A model generated the notes under the pieces. It did no database searches, was not told the origin of the DNA, and was given only the letters and a program-made list of their open reading frames with translations. The translations under genes and the position numbers were made by a program. This document shows, piece by piece, positions 27,204-42,937 of a DNA stretch of 64,000 nucleotides (position 1 is the first letter of the stretch; each line of letters starts with the position of its first letter). Source of the stretch: Trichoplax sp. H2 (lineage: Eukaryota; Placozoa; Uniplacotomia; Trichoplacea); NCBI GenBank assembly GCA_003344405.1, contig NOWV01000038.1:186001-250000 (forward strand), in the 5' to 3' direction.

Positions 27204-28409
27204 CTAAAGGTCCAGCTCCGATATCTTTTGCGTTATGGTATCCATCGCTAATTTTGAAATTTCTTTAACTGACTCAGGATACTTTTGAATGACTTCACCG
27301 AGATAATTACGGAATTTCTTAAAATCTTGTACTTTCTCTTCATCTATAGTGTAGGTTCGAACAACTTTCTCTCTGAAGACTACAGCTTCTTCGAGAATCA
27401 ACCTTCTCGATACATCCGCCTTTCCCAATGTAGTCTCTATTAGGTCTTTAATAGGATAAAAAGAAGATAATCCAACTAACTCGTCCTTCCATCCACCTTT
27501 TTTCCTTCTCTCATTACATAAACTGCACATAAACATCAAATTGCGGGTATCATTTTGTACTTGCACTGCGAGAAGTTTTGTGGCAAAGATAAATACTTTG
27601 CTTTTATTATCTCTTCTAAATGTTAGATTTAAAACGTAAAACTTATTTTTAGACAGTAAAAACTCATCATAGTCCTTCTTTTCTTGATCGCCACAAACTG
27701 ATCTTAGTTTATTTAATAAATAAACAGAAGCCAATAGTTTCTCATGAATTTGTGTTTTAGGTAATACATGATCTACTTCTGGATCAGAGTTATGATCTTC
27801 ACCTTTGATACTTTGAGAAAAAGGGCAAGAAAAGTTCTTTAAATCAACAGGCCTTCCTATTTTATCACTATATACTTTTTCCAACGCTTTTTTGGTAGCC
27901 TTGTTATAATTACTAACATATTTAGTGTGGATATCTCTACTGCATATATGATAGAAAGGTACAAAATCAACCCTTGATTCCTTAGCATTAGCAGCAGTAA
28001 ATTTATTATTGCCGCAAATTACACCTTGAAACTCGTAATTTAATACAGAATCCAAAAAATCCTTTAATGTCGCTACTGTATCAGAAGTATCCGAATTGCA
28101 CCTTGCATTATGAATATAATCGTAATCGAGTTTCTTTATTTTAGAACCATCTTCATTTTTAATTTCTATAAAGGTGGCACGAAGTACGCTTTTAAGAATA
28201 CATTTTCGTTTACCTTTTTCTTCTTTGAATAGCTTAGAAAAGTAGAGCATCGCGCAAGCCTTGATACGGGCTCTAAAGTTTCTGTAATTAGAATAATCAA
28301 TATTTGTTACAGTGCCCGCCTTAACACTTGCTATTAAAGACTTATTTCGATCCTTTTTTGCATCATATCTCGCAAAGATACTAACATTGGATGACATTTC
28401 ATAAGCCAT
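27204..28409 (-). CDS. Intronless HNH-type nuclease-like protein, 401 aa
   Basis: A single uninterrupted frame of 401 codons in an intron-rich neighbourhood. I do not recognise a named gene. An HNH-like zinc-finger nuclease core is suggested by EVDHVLPK (Asp213-His214, preceded by Cys195 in SCPFS) and RNLMFMCSLCNERRKKGGW (Asn290, Cys295, Cys298, Asn299). In classical HNH proteins the Asp-His pair and the Asn-Leu-x(3)-Cys-x(2)-Cys-Asn part are about 15-20 residues apart; here about 75 residues intervene, suggesting an insertion. The N-terminal 190 residues are basic and match no family I know. There is no signal peptide or membrane segment. Two decayed copies lie nearby, so the gene has duplicated locally. 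It might be a domesticated or mobile-element-derived nuclease, or an acquired gene; nuclease activity is inferred from motif only. Confidence 0.75.
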   Translation of the reverse strand: MAYEMSSNVSIFARYDAKKDRNKSLIASVKAGTVTNIDYSNYRNFRARIKACAMLYFSKLFKEEKGKRKCILKSVLRATFIEIKNEDGSKIKKLDYDYIHNARCNSDTSDTVATLKDFLDSVLNYEFQGVICGNNKFTAANAKESRVDFVPFYHICSRDIHTKYVSNYNKATKKALEKVYSDKIGRPVDLKNFSCPFSQSIKGEDHNSDPEVDHVLPKTQIHEKLLASVYLLNKLRSVCGDQEKKDYDEFLLSKNKFYVLNLTFRRDNKSKVFIFATKLLAVQVQNDTRNLMFMCSLCNERRKKGGWKDELVGLSSFYPIKDLIETTLGKADVSRRLILEEAVVFREKVVRTYTIDEEKVQDFKKFRNYLGEVIQKYPESVKEISKLAMDTITQKISELDL

Positions 28410-30135
28410 GTTATAAGATGCTTCAATATTTATTTATTAAATTCGAATTTCTGTACAGTATGTAAGCTGGAAAAGCTCAACGAATAAAATACTATTGGCC
28501 GTTGCATTCATGGAAAACCACAGTTTCGCAATGAGAGTATCAAATTTATGAAAGTAAATAAGCCAAATAGTTAAAAAGTTAAGACATCGGTCTTTAAAGG
28601 ATTATTTTAGATGTCCATGTATTATAAATGAATTAAACTGGCCAGGATGCAGGTATTCCGAAAGCAACTTGAATATGATGGCATAATAAAAATGTAAATT
28701 TTGTTAATCAACGATGAAATCAAGTTTAATTAAGAATTTAACTCTATAATGAGCGCTTGGCTTTGATGTTAGTTTACTTAAAATGATTACAATTAGCAAT
28801 GCATCAAGCATAACATAAGAAAGCTTTCTTTAGTAATAAAATACTCGTTCAAGAATTGAATTAAAAGATTTATGAGATAGTTTTTTGAAAACTAGTTCAT
28901 CTTTTGGATCGCTATATTAAAGAAACAATACGAGTAAATAAAGTGCACGTTACATTATATAGTCATATCCCTTTCTAAAATTTTAATAACTTAAAGAAAT
29001 GACTGTAGTGTTATCTATAAATGCTATTATTAGCATATATCTAGGTTAATATTTTCACTCTTTGTTTACCAGTCCTTTTGAATACATTCATCTCTATCGT
29101 ATATCTATGTCTCCATTACTCCTGCAATTACTAAAGAGACAGGTTTACAATTATAATTTACGGGGAAAAAATAGGTCATACACGCTCTTCATGTAACAAG
29201 AGAAAATACACTTGCAAACTTTCTGAAATTATCTACCTTAACCAAAGTAAACACCCGTGATTGGACTGCTAATATCGAGCAATAACAACTAATTACGCTT
29301 GATCACAGATAACTGCCGGCTAAATAGTGAATTTGCTATCATATAATTAACAGAATATGCAAAATGGAGTCTTGTAGAATTAGAAAAACAGCTTAATATC
29401 AATTCTACTGTATATATACACTTCTAAAATATATCAATAAGAATTCTTTTGACAGAACCCTACTATATACTATGATGTTATGCTATCAAGAATAGATTAC
29501 ATAAGGTACTCACATCCCATAGCGGAATAATTATCGCTTCCTTAGGTATTATATGAGTTTATGCTCAGCTTGGATGATAAATAGATAGATAATCGGATTA
29601 TCGAATCGTCAGAGCATGGACGAAACGAATGCATACGACGCTGCACGCAACAGCGGAAAGAAGTGCTCAATACGAAACATTATAGTGTATATATATACAA
29701 TGGTTTATTAATAGTACGCCCATAAATTCTTTCATACTAATTCTAGTAAGTTTACTTCTAATGCAAATAATTTATAAATTCACAGCTCTATAACGGAGTA
29801 TTTCCTCTACTTTATTCCACAGCGCAGAAACTAGGTAAATATAGTTATAACTTTTCTATAGCGAAAGCTCTGGTAACGCTGTTACCATGGAGACGAACTT
29901 GTATATTATACACAATATAGTATAGAGGGGCATATTATTATCAAAGAGCTGTACAGTACGTACACTCGAGAAGGTCAAGAGTATAACATAATCATATAGC
30001 CTTTAGCGAGCTACTAATTGTTCGCATTTACATATTTTAGCTTTTATTAAAGTATCGATCAAGCGCTTCACTAACTAGGCAATAGACGTCGCCGCATCTA
30101 CCCTGTTAAAATCAGCGGGCGGAATTAGAATATGA
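28410..30135. other. Non-coding stretch upstream of the HNH gene
   Basis: Strongly AT-rich with stops in all frames. It contains the presumed promoter of the minus-strand HNH gene near its left end. No further gene or clear repeat was recognised. Confidence 0.5.
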
Positions 30136-30139
30136 GATA

Positions 30140-30350
30140 GAATCATTTTATAAATTAACATCATCAGTATTAGTAGTACGATATTAGTGTTATACTGTGG
30201 GATTGAATTCTATAAGTTACTTTTAGTATAAAATTATTAACTCTCTTTTTAATTATAATAATAAACTTACCAAAGTATGGAGTATATCGGTAGCAGTTAT
30301 GAAGGAGAACATAAAAATGGAAGGTATGATTTTAACCCAACTTGTATTAG
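30140..30350. repeat. Solitary copy of the 230-bp repeat
   Basis: Shares with the array at 25560-26480 the run ATTAGTAGTA near 30170, AAGTTACTTTTAGTAT near 30218, GAGTATATCGG and GCAGTTATGAAGGAGAA near 30280-30310, in the same order and orientation. The HNH gene and its nearest relic lie between the array and this copy. Confidence 0.75.
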
Positions 30351-32761
<2,411 letters not shown>

Positions 32762-34038
32762 AATTATAGTTTTAATCGTATGCAATAACTTATAAAATGA
32801 TCTCGAAGGTATACGAGAAAGGTATACTTACAACATGACCTACCGATTCTATAACGACAAGCTTATAAAAGCCTGTATTTACTTTGTACATTGTACAAGT
32901 AATGAGTCTACTATATATTATATACTGTACTTTGGTGCGAAGATATTTTAGTAATTATTTTCCAATTTAAATTATCGATTTTATACGATGTTGACATGCT
33001 CCTGGCACATATTCATGGATGTATTCGCACATGAAAATAAACGAATTGTGAGAGTAATAATAAAAAATTCGACAGCAACTCGTAACATTTCCTTATAAAA
33101 TTTTAAGGATATTTTAGAGATTTGCCCACGCTGCAACAATTTAAAATCGATAAACTTTGATTATACAATTTTCTTATATGTTAACGCTACAAAGTTGGTA
33201 ATAGTGAAAAATAAAAGATCTCTTTATATCAAATTGACTAATGCATTTTATAAACAACTTTAAATAATAGTAGTTGTATAATTAATATATTACGGGTATA
33301 AGTTGATTTTCCATATGCATTTAGCTGCAGTAATTGTATAAAATACTATTTGCAGCTTTTTTTAGGCATGATAAAATACAATACTGTACTGGAAATCGTA
33401 ATTTCCAAACTGCTCTTCAGATATTGAAACTAAACCTTTCAGAGCTTCAGAGCTTAGCTTTATGAACGAGAAAAGCCGCCTTGATTCTTATTGAAAGCCT
33501 TCAGAAGAGTTTGATCTCATTACTAACATCATGCAGTACCACATAGCAACGTAAAATTTACTAGCTTGTTAGTTGCCCAGTTAGAGGAGCATTTGCCTTG
33601 CGAGGTCCTCATAATTGATGAAGGAAAGTTTACATAATCGTGAACGATTTTAAAAACAATTATGGATGCATTTTCTAACGTATAAATAACTTGAGGCGTA
33701 CCGATTCCATTCCATTCAGAAATTTTTCTTGACTTAATCAACGCTCAACACGCTAATCTGACTATCCCTTCTTACTACAGATTACAGTTAAAACTACAGA
33801 CTACTAGAAATTTTAACTCAATTATCGGGAATAAAAATAATATTGCATCCATCGTTTAATTAGAGATACAGAAAAATGCACCTTAGGGCCTTGGCCAAGT
33901 AAAATGTATCATTGCTCGGGAATCTTAAGATAAAGTATACGATACAATTCGAAATATTTTACCACCCAAAGTTAAAACTTTTTACAACATTCCTTTATTG
34001 GTAAAGTTGGTATCAATCTAATAACAATTTACAGTTGT
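32762..34038. other. Intergenic stretch between MORN5 and RPL7A (tail-to-tail)
   Basis: AT-rich and without a recognisable gene. AATAAA-like words near 33033 and 33059 could end the MORN5 transcript. A minus-strand open frame at 33529-33741 shows no domain. Confidence 0.5.
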
Positions 34039-36078
34039 TTAAACCATTTTAGCAGACAAATCCTTTGCTTTTGATTTTTCTATTTTTTTCATGGCAGCTA
34101 TAGATTTGGCACCCATTTCACCACCACCCCAGTGCTTACGAATCTGTCATAAATCATATACAAATTGTAAGATAACTTATAAAATGTTAATAACACATTA
34201 TTTACAAATCGTACCTCGTCTCCACGATCATTATAATTGGATTTGACGGCATCAACCAAAGTAGCTAAGGCATTCTTATCTTCGCTGTAATAAGTATCAT
34301 TCGAAAATAATAAATAAAAGATCAGTAATCAGAACGAGATTGGATATGACACTGACGGTGCCGTACCTGTTGACAGATGTAACGGCTAAACAGGTTGCAG
34401 TTTTTTGATGAACAACTTTTCCCAATCTATATAAGATTAAACTCTAGTAAGTACTACAATTACTTTAAATTGAAAGTTGGCATAGGAACATCATTATAGC
34501 ATTTGTTGCTACGTATAGCAATAATAAAAAGTGTCTTATTGTTAGCACCTAGCTTTTCCTTTGACTATGCAATAAGGTACTCCCATCTTACGACATAGGG
34601 CAGGTAGCCAAACAACAAGCTGTAAGCAAGGGTAAAATTGATAGATCATGGTTAGAAAAGATATTTATAAGTTAAAAGGTATCATTACCTAACAAATTCA
34701 TAATACGATGCAAATCGTCATGCAATATTAAAGGTAAATCTAAGCTAGATCACACACTACACAGGGTAGCTAATCAAAAACTTTTGGATTGTAATGTACG
34801 TTCAGTAAAATCAGAGCCTAGACATCTAACCTCGATGGGGTCAACATCGTGGGCAATAGCAACAAGGTTAGCTCTTTTTCCTTCTATCAAAGAAGTAACG
34901 TGATTGAGTCCAAACTTAACGACTGAAGGTTTCTTGCTCGGTTGAGAATCTTTTCCACTAGCTTTCTTTTCCGCAATTTCTGTTAAGCGTTGCTTTTTGG
35001 CTTGCTTGGTTTCAGGTCGATACTTGTTCAATAAACGGAACAATTTGACGGCTACAATGATAGGATAGGATCGTAAGATGAAGACTATAACGAATATTAA
35101 ATGGATCATTTATAGGTAGAATTAAATCGATTCTTCTTACCTGTTTGTCTGTCTAAGGTATCGGAAAATTGATTAATACTAGGAGGAATTTTCAGACGCT
35201 TTTGTAAAGTCGATCTTTGTCGTTGCAATCTGATGTACTTGGGCCATCTCATGAAATGTGTAAGATCACGCTTTGGCTGGATATCGCAACCTATTAAGGC
35301 AAATGACGGAGGAAATAGGAAACAATTGAAAGGATACCTAGATGTTTCTAATTGATCCAGTTGCAGCTAGATATTTGTTAACTTTAAGGCTACCACTGAT
35401 TCTATTCGTATCCTACTCTAGTCATTAATTGGATCACTTAGGACACTGTCGAAATGAAATGACTTACCAATACCAAAATTCTTCGGTCTACGCTCAATCA
35501 ATGGATTGGTTACTTTCTTAGTAGCCTGCTTCTTGGCTACATAAGGAGCAGGGGCTACCTTGGACTTTCCTTTTCTAGTCTTAGCCTAAACAGTTTTAAA
35601 ATATAAGTCAGAGGTTTAGGCTTACTTTGCCATCACGACCACGATTAATCGATGCTCTACTCTTCTTCTACAGTGATGAAGCAAAGTATAGACATGGCAA
35701 GAGATGTTGAAGGTAACTACAGGCAATTTCTTGTATACATAGAAGCAACTTTTGAATAACTTCAGCAATATAACATCGGTAGTGCAATAAAAAAGAACTC
35801 TTTGCTGTAGACCAGCAGTAGACCATGAATTAACAAGCATTTTTAGCTGATTCTACTGAAGGATAACTATCGAACAAGGAATTGACCACTACACTACTAC
35901 GCAGTCCAACTGGAATGAAAAAAAAATGGCAATAAGCAAAGTAAAGTCAAAAAATCTTTCATGACTGCGTCCGCTATCAAATTAGCATGTCAAGAATCAT
36001 TCTTAGAGTTAGTTATGGCATAAGATGTTGAAGATTTGATCAAGATACTTTCTCTATCGCCACGATTCTACTCACCAT
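34039..36078 (-). CDS. RPL7A: 60S ribosomal protein L7a (eL8), 8 coding exons
   Basis: A component of the large ribosomal subunit. Minus-strand exons in order: 36076-36078 (ATG only), 35468-35585, 35141-35290, 34831-35051, 34549-34619, 34367-34426, 34215-34284, 34039-34143. All phases agree and give 265 aa, against 266 in human. Characteristic stretches are [71 protein letters not shown] and [12 protein letters not shown]. The start exon holds only the ATG before a GTGAGT donor, as in many ribosomal protein genes, and a pyrimidine-rich stretch precedes it. I looked for C/D-box snoRNAs in the introns, as in vertebrate RPL7A, and found none convincing. The gene is head-to-head with MED22. Confidence 0.95.
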
Positions 36079-36100
36079 TGCTATCGAAAAAGGCAGAGGA
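36079..36100 (-). promoter_or_regulatory. Candidate 5' TOP tract of RPL7A
   Basis: Reading on the minus strand toward the ATG, the sequence begins TCCTCTGCCTTTTTC. This resembles the 5' terminal oligopyrimidine tract by which mTOR signalling controls translation of ribosomal protein mRNAs. The transcription start is not known, so the assignment rests on sequence and position. Confidence 0.5.
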
Positions 36101-36224
36101 GAGATCTTCAGTCTCGTCGGTCTGGTAATATCCACGCGTGGATCAAAGCTACAGTACCCCTGTACAATGCAACCATAGGGTTGTGGCTAGGCCGCTCGGG
36201 GTTGAGCCCATACACGTACAGTAT

Positions 36225-36440
36225 ACTGTAGTAAAATCAGTAGGACACGTGTAAAGTAGAGTACATCATGAAAAGTCGCACAGTACAGTACTGTACACAA
36301 TCACAAAAAGTACTGTACGGTACTGTACTGTACTGTACATACAGTACATCATGAAAAGTCGCACAGTACCAGTACTGTACACAATCACAAAAAGTACTGT
36401 ACGGTACTGTACAGTGAGTGTACAGTACAGTACAGTACAG
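36225..36440. repeat. GTACTG/CAGTAC-rich repeat with an 81-bp duplication
   Basis: The same palindromic word family as at 1.8-4.0 kb. Within it, CATGAAAAGTCGCACAGTAC occurs near 36267 and again near 36348, each followed by CAATCACAAAAAGTACTGTA-like sequence. Open frames across it are low-complexity artefacts. Confidence 0.85.
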
Positions 36441-36589
36441 CACTCGACCAGAAGAAGACCTGGACTGATTACTCTTGGATGGACAGACATTTTCGGCATC
36501 ATCTCCTCAAAATAATGCAGTATTGTACCAAACACTTCGTTATGACGGTACTTTTGTATGCAAATGGTCCATTTTAAATTGACCGATTT

Positions 36590-37030
36590 TTCCTAAATTA
36601 ACTAATATGAATCTTATGATCTGTTACTAAGTTTCACTTGGAAAGAGTTGTAGAAGATCATCAAAACTATTCAAATTAGTGCCAGTGATTGAGAAAACAG
36701 ACACACAAGATCCATACTAAGTAGTCATTTTGCGATCAATTAACTAATATTACGTTCAATCTTATTATCTATTACTAAGTTCCGCTTGGAAAGAGTTGTA
36801 AAAGATCATCAAAGCTATTCAAATTAGTACCAGTGATTGAGAAAACAGACACACAAGATCCATACTAAGTAGTCATTTTTCAATCAATTAACTGATATTA
36901 CGTTCAATCTTATTATCTGTGACTAAGTTCCGCTTGGAAAGAGTTGTAAAAGATCATCAAAGCTATTCAAATTAGTACCAGTGACTGAGAAAACAGACAC
37001 ACAAGATCCATACTAAGTAGTCATTTTCCG
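36590..37030. repeat. Three tandem copies of a 148-bp unit
   Basis: The landmark CTTGGAAAGAGTTGTA recurs at about 36637, 36785 and 36933. Each is followed by AGATCATCAAA, ATTCAAATTAGT, GAGAAAACAGACACACAAGA and TACTAAGTAGTCATTTT-like parts. The copies are about 90 percent or more identical by eye, so the array is young. It lies between the divergent RPL7A and MED22 genes. Confidence 0.9.
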
Positions 37031-37312
37031 ATATGGACGGCCTCATTTGGTCAGGAAATCCGCACGTCCGAGGGAAGTAATCATTTTACTCTACAGTACT
37101 GTACAGTGTAAACGTTCGATATACTGTACACTGTACACTGTACGGTACAGTACCGAACGGACGTGTCGTGGACTACTGGACAACTGGACTGTCCTGTTGT
37201 CCTTTTTCTACCTACAGTCTACATTTGCCGCTTGCTGGTGCGATCTTGACGCTTGGGCAAGACTAACTAAGATAGAATTTCAATTGATTCAAAGTGCGTT
37301 CTCCAAAGCAAA

Positions 37313-38297
37313 ATGAGTCCCGTTGGAGGTGAACAACAAAGCAGATTACAAGAAATTAACTCTAAAAATTACCTACGAAGAGTGAAAGATGACGTGAAAT
37401 CCATCTTGGATAACTTTACTAGCATTCTGTCTGCATCCAAGGTACTGTACTGTCTATTAGCAGTCGTTTATTCTTTGATTCCATGGGTCAATGAGATTGG
37501 TAGACAAAATTGGACTCATAATAATATTGGAACATGGATACAAAAATTGACTCTATTCCGTTCATTCACTATACAGTTTATACCAGAGTAGATATTATAA
37601 CGGATCTTCTATAAAGATATGATACAATTTGTTTTAGATTCAAATAAATTTCCATACAACATTATGTCGTCTTTGAGAAAGCAAAATAATTTGTATTTGA
37701 CGTATAATTCATTATTCGTGTTATTTCATTGGACTACAAGTTTGGAATTAAATTGAATGGTTGACTTTTTGCATAGGTGAAAGAAGAATCGCAATTGAAT
37801 GGTTCTGCCCAGTCTGTCATGGACCGATACGAAATGCATGTTCGATCATCAAATATAGTAAGTTCATTGCCATGTCATCGAGATGAACGAGACTAAATCT
37901 TCTAACATTCTTAGCTTATGAATTGTATACTAGTCGATCACGGTATGACTGTATGCACAAATGATATCTATGTTAAGAGCATCACTAATAAATTATTTGG
38001 CCACGACGTGATCCATGTTACTTACAGTATGCTAATGTCTAATTTAGTGATAATGTTGTAAACTTAATTTTTTTATAGACACGAGCTGCAGAGTCATTAG
38101 TCCAGCTTATTGACGAATTGAAAGAATCGCTTATATTGGACGACTTTACTTCTCTGAATGAAGCCAACGACGCTAAGCGCAAGCAGTTTGAACAGTATAT
38201 ACAACATTCCAATAGTGAATTGCAGAAAATAAAGCATGGCATTGGTCAAGATTTACAACAACTGGAAACTGAATATTATAATTCAGCTTATAAATAA
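37313..38297 (+). CDS. MED22: Mediator complex subunit 22 (SURF5), 3 exons
   Basis: A head-module subunit of Mediator, the complex that links transcription factors to RNA polymerase II. Exons: 37313-37441, 37777-37857, 38079-38297, giving 142 aa, the size of the short human isoform. The N-terminus has RRVKDDVKSILDNFTSIL, matching the human region around RLKDDIKSIMDNFTEI. The middle exon has YEMHVRSSNI. The last exon has ESLVQLIDELKESLILDDF and ends in LETEYYNSAYK. The protein is mostly helical, as expected for a coiled bundle subunit. An AATAAAG near 38419 may be its polyadenylation signal. It is divergent from RPL7A and convergent with SURF1. Confidence 0.94.
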
Positions 38298-39282
38298 TTA
38301 TTCAACGAGTCTATAGGATTCATGACTGTATAAAGAATGACGTACTGTACTGCTTGTAAATCGATTTAATGTACAGACGGTAAATTTCATCTTAGATGTC
38401 ATTTTATTTGTAATAACTAATAAAGTGTAATCGGAATTATAATAGAAAATTACACATATGAAGATACTCTAACGTAATAACATCAGCCCCCTTCTGATTC
38501 TTGTAAAATAGACTACATATAATTCAGACTTCTTATTTCCAAAATCATTTACTATCGTAAAACAAAACTACGGTATAATTTTGCAATCTGTTCTCTTTGC
38601 CCACTGTTGCATACTTTACGGCATCCCTTTAATAAATTTCCTATTGTATTATAATGACTGCAGTTTGATAAATTCACTATAATAAATATACATTGCGTTA
38701 GACTATCTTGCCTTATTATGCAATCATTAAAAGTTGTAGAAAGTTTTGCAATTTGCAAATCTTTGGAATGAAAGCACTCTAATCAATCGATTTTCTGTAA
38801 CATTTGTTATACATAGATTTTATTCTTTACAGTGAACTCTATAATTCTGCAACGATTACATATTGAATCGTAATTTAATTAAATGATTCATAGCTGCTAC
38901 ATAACTTGTGTAGCAATCTTTATCGTAAAGTAGTAGTATGCATGCATCGGTCGATAATGGATTACAAAATAGTTGTGTTGATCGACTTCAACTTGTATTC
39001 CAATTTCTGTTACAGAATAACATACTTGTTAAATAGCCATGGATATGATTATTTGTAATCTATATAGCGGTACTTTTAATATTAGCTACATTATAAAAAA
39101 ACAGTATGGACATCCTAAGTTATTTAAATTATTGATGGCATACAATCAAGCTGTTATGACCTATACAGCCAAGTAATAGCGCTGAAAATAATTGACATCA
39201 TAGATCTTTCTAAGAGAACATAATCAAGCGCTTATAGAAATCTACCGTATTTTAGCAAAATGGGATATAGAATTCTTTAAAT
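38298..39282. other. Intergenic stretch between MED22 and SURF1
   Basis: The two genes converge here. Only AT-rich 3' flanking sequence was seen, with no further gene. Confidence 0.6.
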
Positions 39283-40736
<1,454 letters not shown>

Positions 40737-42937
40737 CTAAAGGACCTTCCCTGTTCACGGTAAGAGCTAATATACGCGCAGTATAAAATTTGATAAGGTA
40801 TAGAAAACGCGACAGTTACAATTTTGCTTCATTCAATAATACAGTGTATACGGATATATCTAATTTTACCGGGCTTAGATTTTGTAGCATACGATCTAGA
40901 TTGAAGGCAATGGATTCTATTACAGCTGCGACTCAGATTACCATTGCATCTTACAACCTGTGATTAAAATGAAGATTTACGCGAGTAGTGAGTAAATTGT
41001 AATAGGATTTAGAAATTTACAATTAAGAAACGCATTTTCAGCGGAATTGTACTTCGTTATCAATCTCTCAAACGGTGTATGTAGTCTGATAAGTTTCTAT
41101 ATTATACTATCAGAACCATCAATATTAAAATATTATACGATTAAAAACTATTATCGACCATTATGCAAATACTCAAAAGTTACTACTATACGATTAGTGT
41201 CATAATTGTACAAAAATAGTAACTCCAGAGCAAAATTTAAATTAACCATCTTTTCCGGATCACATTACTGTATTCACTAAGGGTTTCTCAGGGTCTCTAG
41301 TATTCGCTATATGTTGCAAAATCATGTACCTCGGTGTTATTATTAATTAATACAATAATTTAGCTTTACATATATGTGCATTTACTGCATCTCGTCACTG
41401 TAATCTCTTATTTACTTCAGCACACTTATAATTGCTATAAATCATCGTCATCTTTAAGTGTGGATATGCATAACTACAAAATTTAGCCATCAATAACGTA
41501 GTCTCTATAAAATATCCGGGGTAACGACTCCATTATGGACTTTACTGACTTGGGTCTGCTACATATTCTGTAGTAGTGATGTAGTTTTATACTGTATACA
41601 TTATAAGAGTACTATACGCGTTCACTACCACTATACGAATCAGTTTAACTACATGTACTCTCCCGAGCAACTAATTATGCAGAAGGCAAATCATAACGAA
41701 GACCACGTTAATAAAACTATAATACTGTGCGAGTATCTACAATAAATTATAAACAGGTGTTCTCCCATTAGGAATGGTAGGATGAAACCGATACTAAGGA
41801 TATTACTGCAAACGAACAGAGCAATTCCATGATCGCAAATATACTGCAGATAGTATTAAAAGCAACATTTCGGAATAAATACTGCATTCTAGTACTACTT
41901 TAACATTGCATGCTGTAAGCAAAAGATTTCTTACTAGGAATAAATCAGTTCATTTAGGCTCTTAATTGATATGTACAGTATTGTAATCGTCTGTAACTCT
42001 TAATATGGCTGTGTAAGATTTAACTATGTGAGACAGCATAGCCTACATTATAGCCCTAAATTTAGCTATTGAAATTCGCGTATCATGATGGCATGTTGTG
42101 CTATTAGTGGAAGTATACAGGCACAGGTTGATGAATGAAAAGGTCAATTTTTACCAGCTACTGTAGGAGTAACTCTAATAAGATAGTAACATAGATATAT
42201 AACTTTAATAAATAGCTTATTTGTTTAGCTGATCACTTCGCAAACCACCATCCTAAGTGATTTGAAAAAGAATCAGAACAGTACAATTTCATATTGCAAA
42301 CTGCCGCTTTCTAAACATGCAAGACAGTGTACAAATTCCACATCAAGAATTACGTAGTCTTAAAATCTATTCTTGTACAGTACAGTATAACAAATCAATC
42401 ATAGCACATAATATAGCCATCTCATGCAAATTACTTATTACACATATTGACCAAAGTCTATAAAGTTGCCAAGGCAAATTTCATACATTCAACTTACCAA
42501 TTGCGATGTAACCGTAGGGATCCTACACAAGCGATTCCACGCTATTAATACCATCTTTATAGCAAATTTTGACTTTTCGTGATTTTATAAAGTACAATTC
42601 GAAAGTAATATTACTGCCTTTTAACTTCCAATGTCTCAATAATTCTGACAGCTTTTGTGTTATGCTGTGGTGGCCATTACAGCAGGCATTGAATGTGACC
42701 GGCAACGGACAGGCGTACAGATGTACGTATGCAGACGCACAGTATATGCCCAACCAGCACGTACGCTTAGATCAACTGGAGTTACCATGCAGGTCAAGCC
42801 TTCTATACGTTACCATAGTATGCATTCACGATTGCCGTACTACTTTGTCGTATTCTACTATACAGTCTACAGTACTGTATATTGTTGCTGTTCTTGGTTT
42901 TAGTCCAACGCTAGCAATCATAAGAAGATTGCCTGAA
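40737..42937. other. Stretch between SURF1 and URM1
   Basis: It should contain the SURF1 first exon and both promoters, as the genes diverge. I could not identify the exon. A GC-richer part near 42690-42850 just before URM1 has codon-like texture but no recognisable product; it may be promoter or 5' UTR sequence. CAGTAC/GTACTG words are scattered (for example 42373-42383). Confidence 0.5.

Noticed and set aside
35622-35640. Alternative RPL7A start (ATGGCAAA before GTAAGC on the minus strand)
   Set aside because: It would join the next exon out of phase; the ATG at 36076-36078 joins in phase and restores the known N-terminus.
34144-36075. Intronic C/D-box snoRNAs in RPL7A as in vertebrates
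   Set aside because: TGATG-like words occur but no pair of C and D boxes with terminal stems at a suitable distance was found on the transcribed strand.
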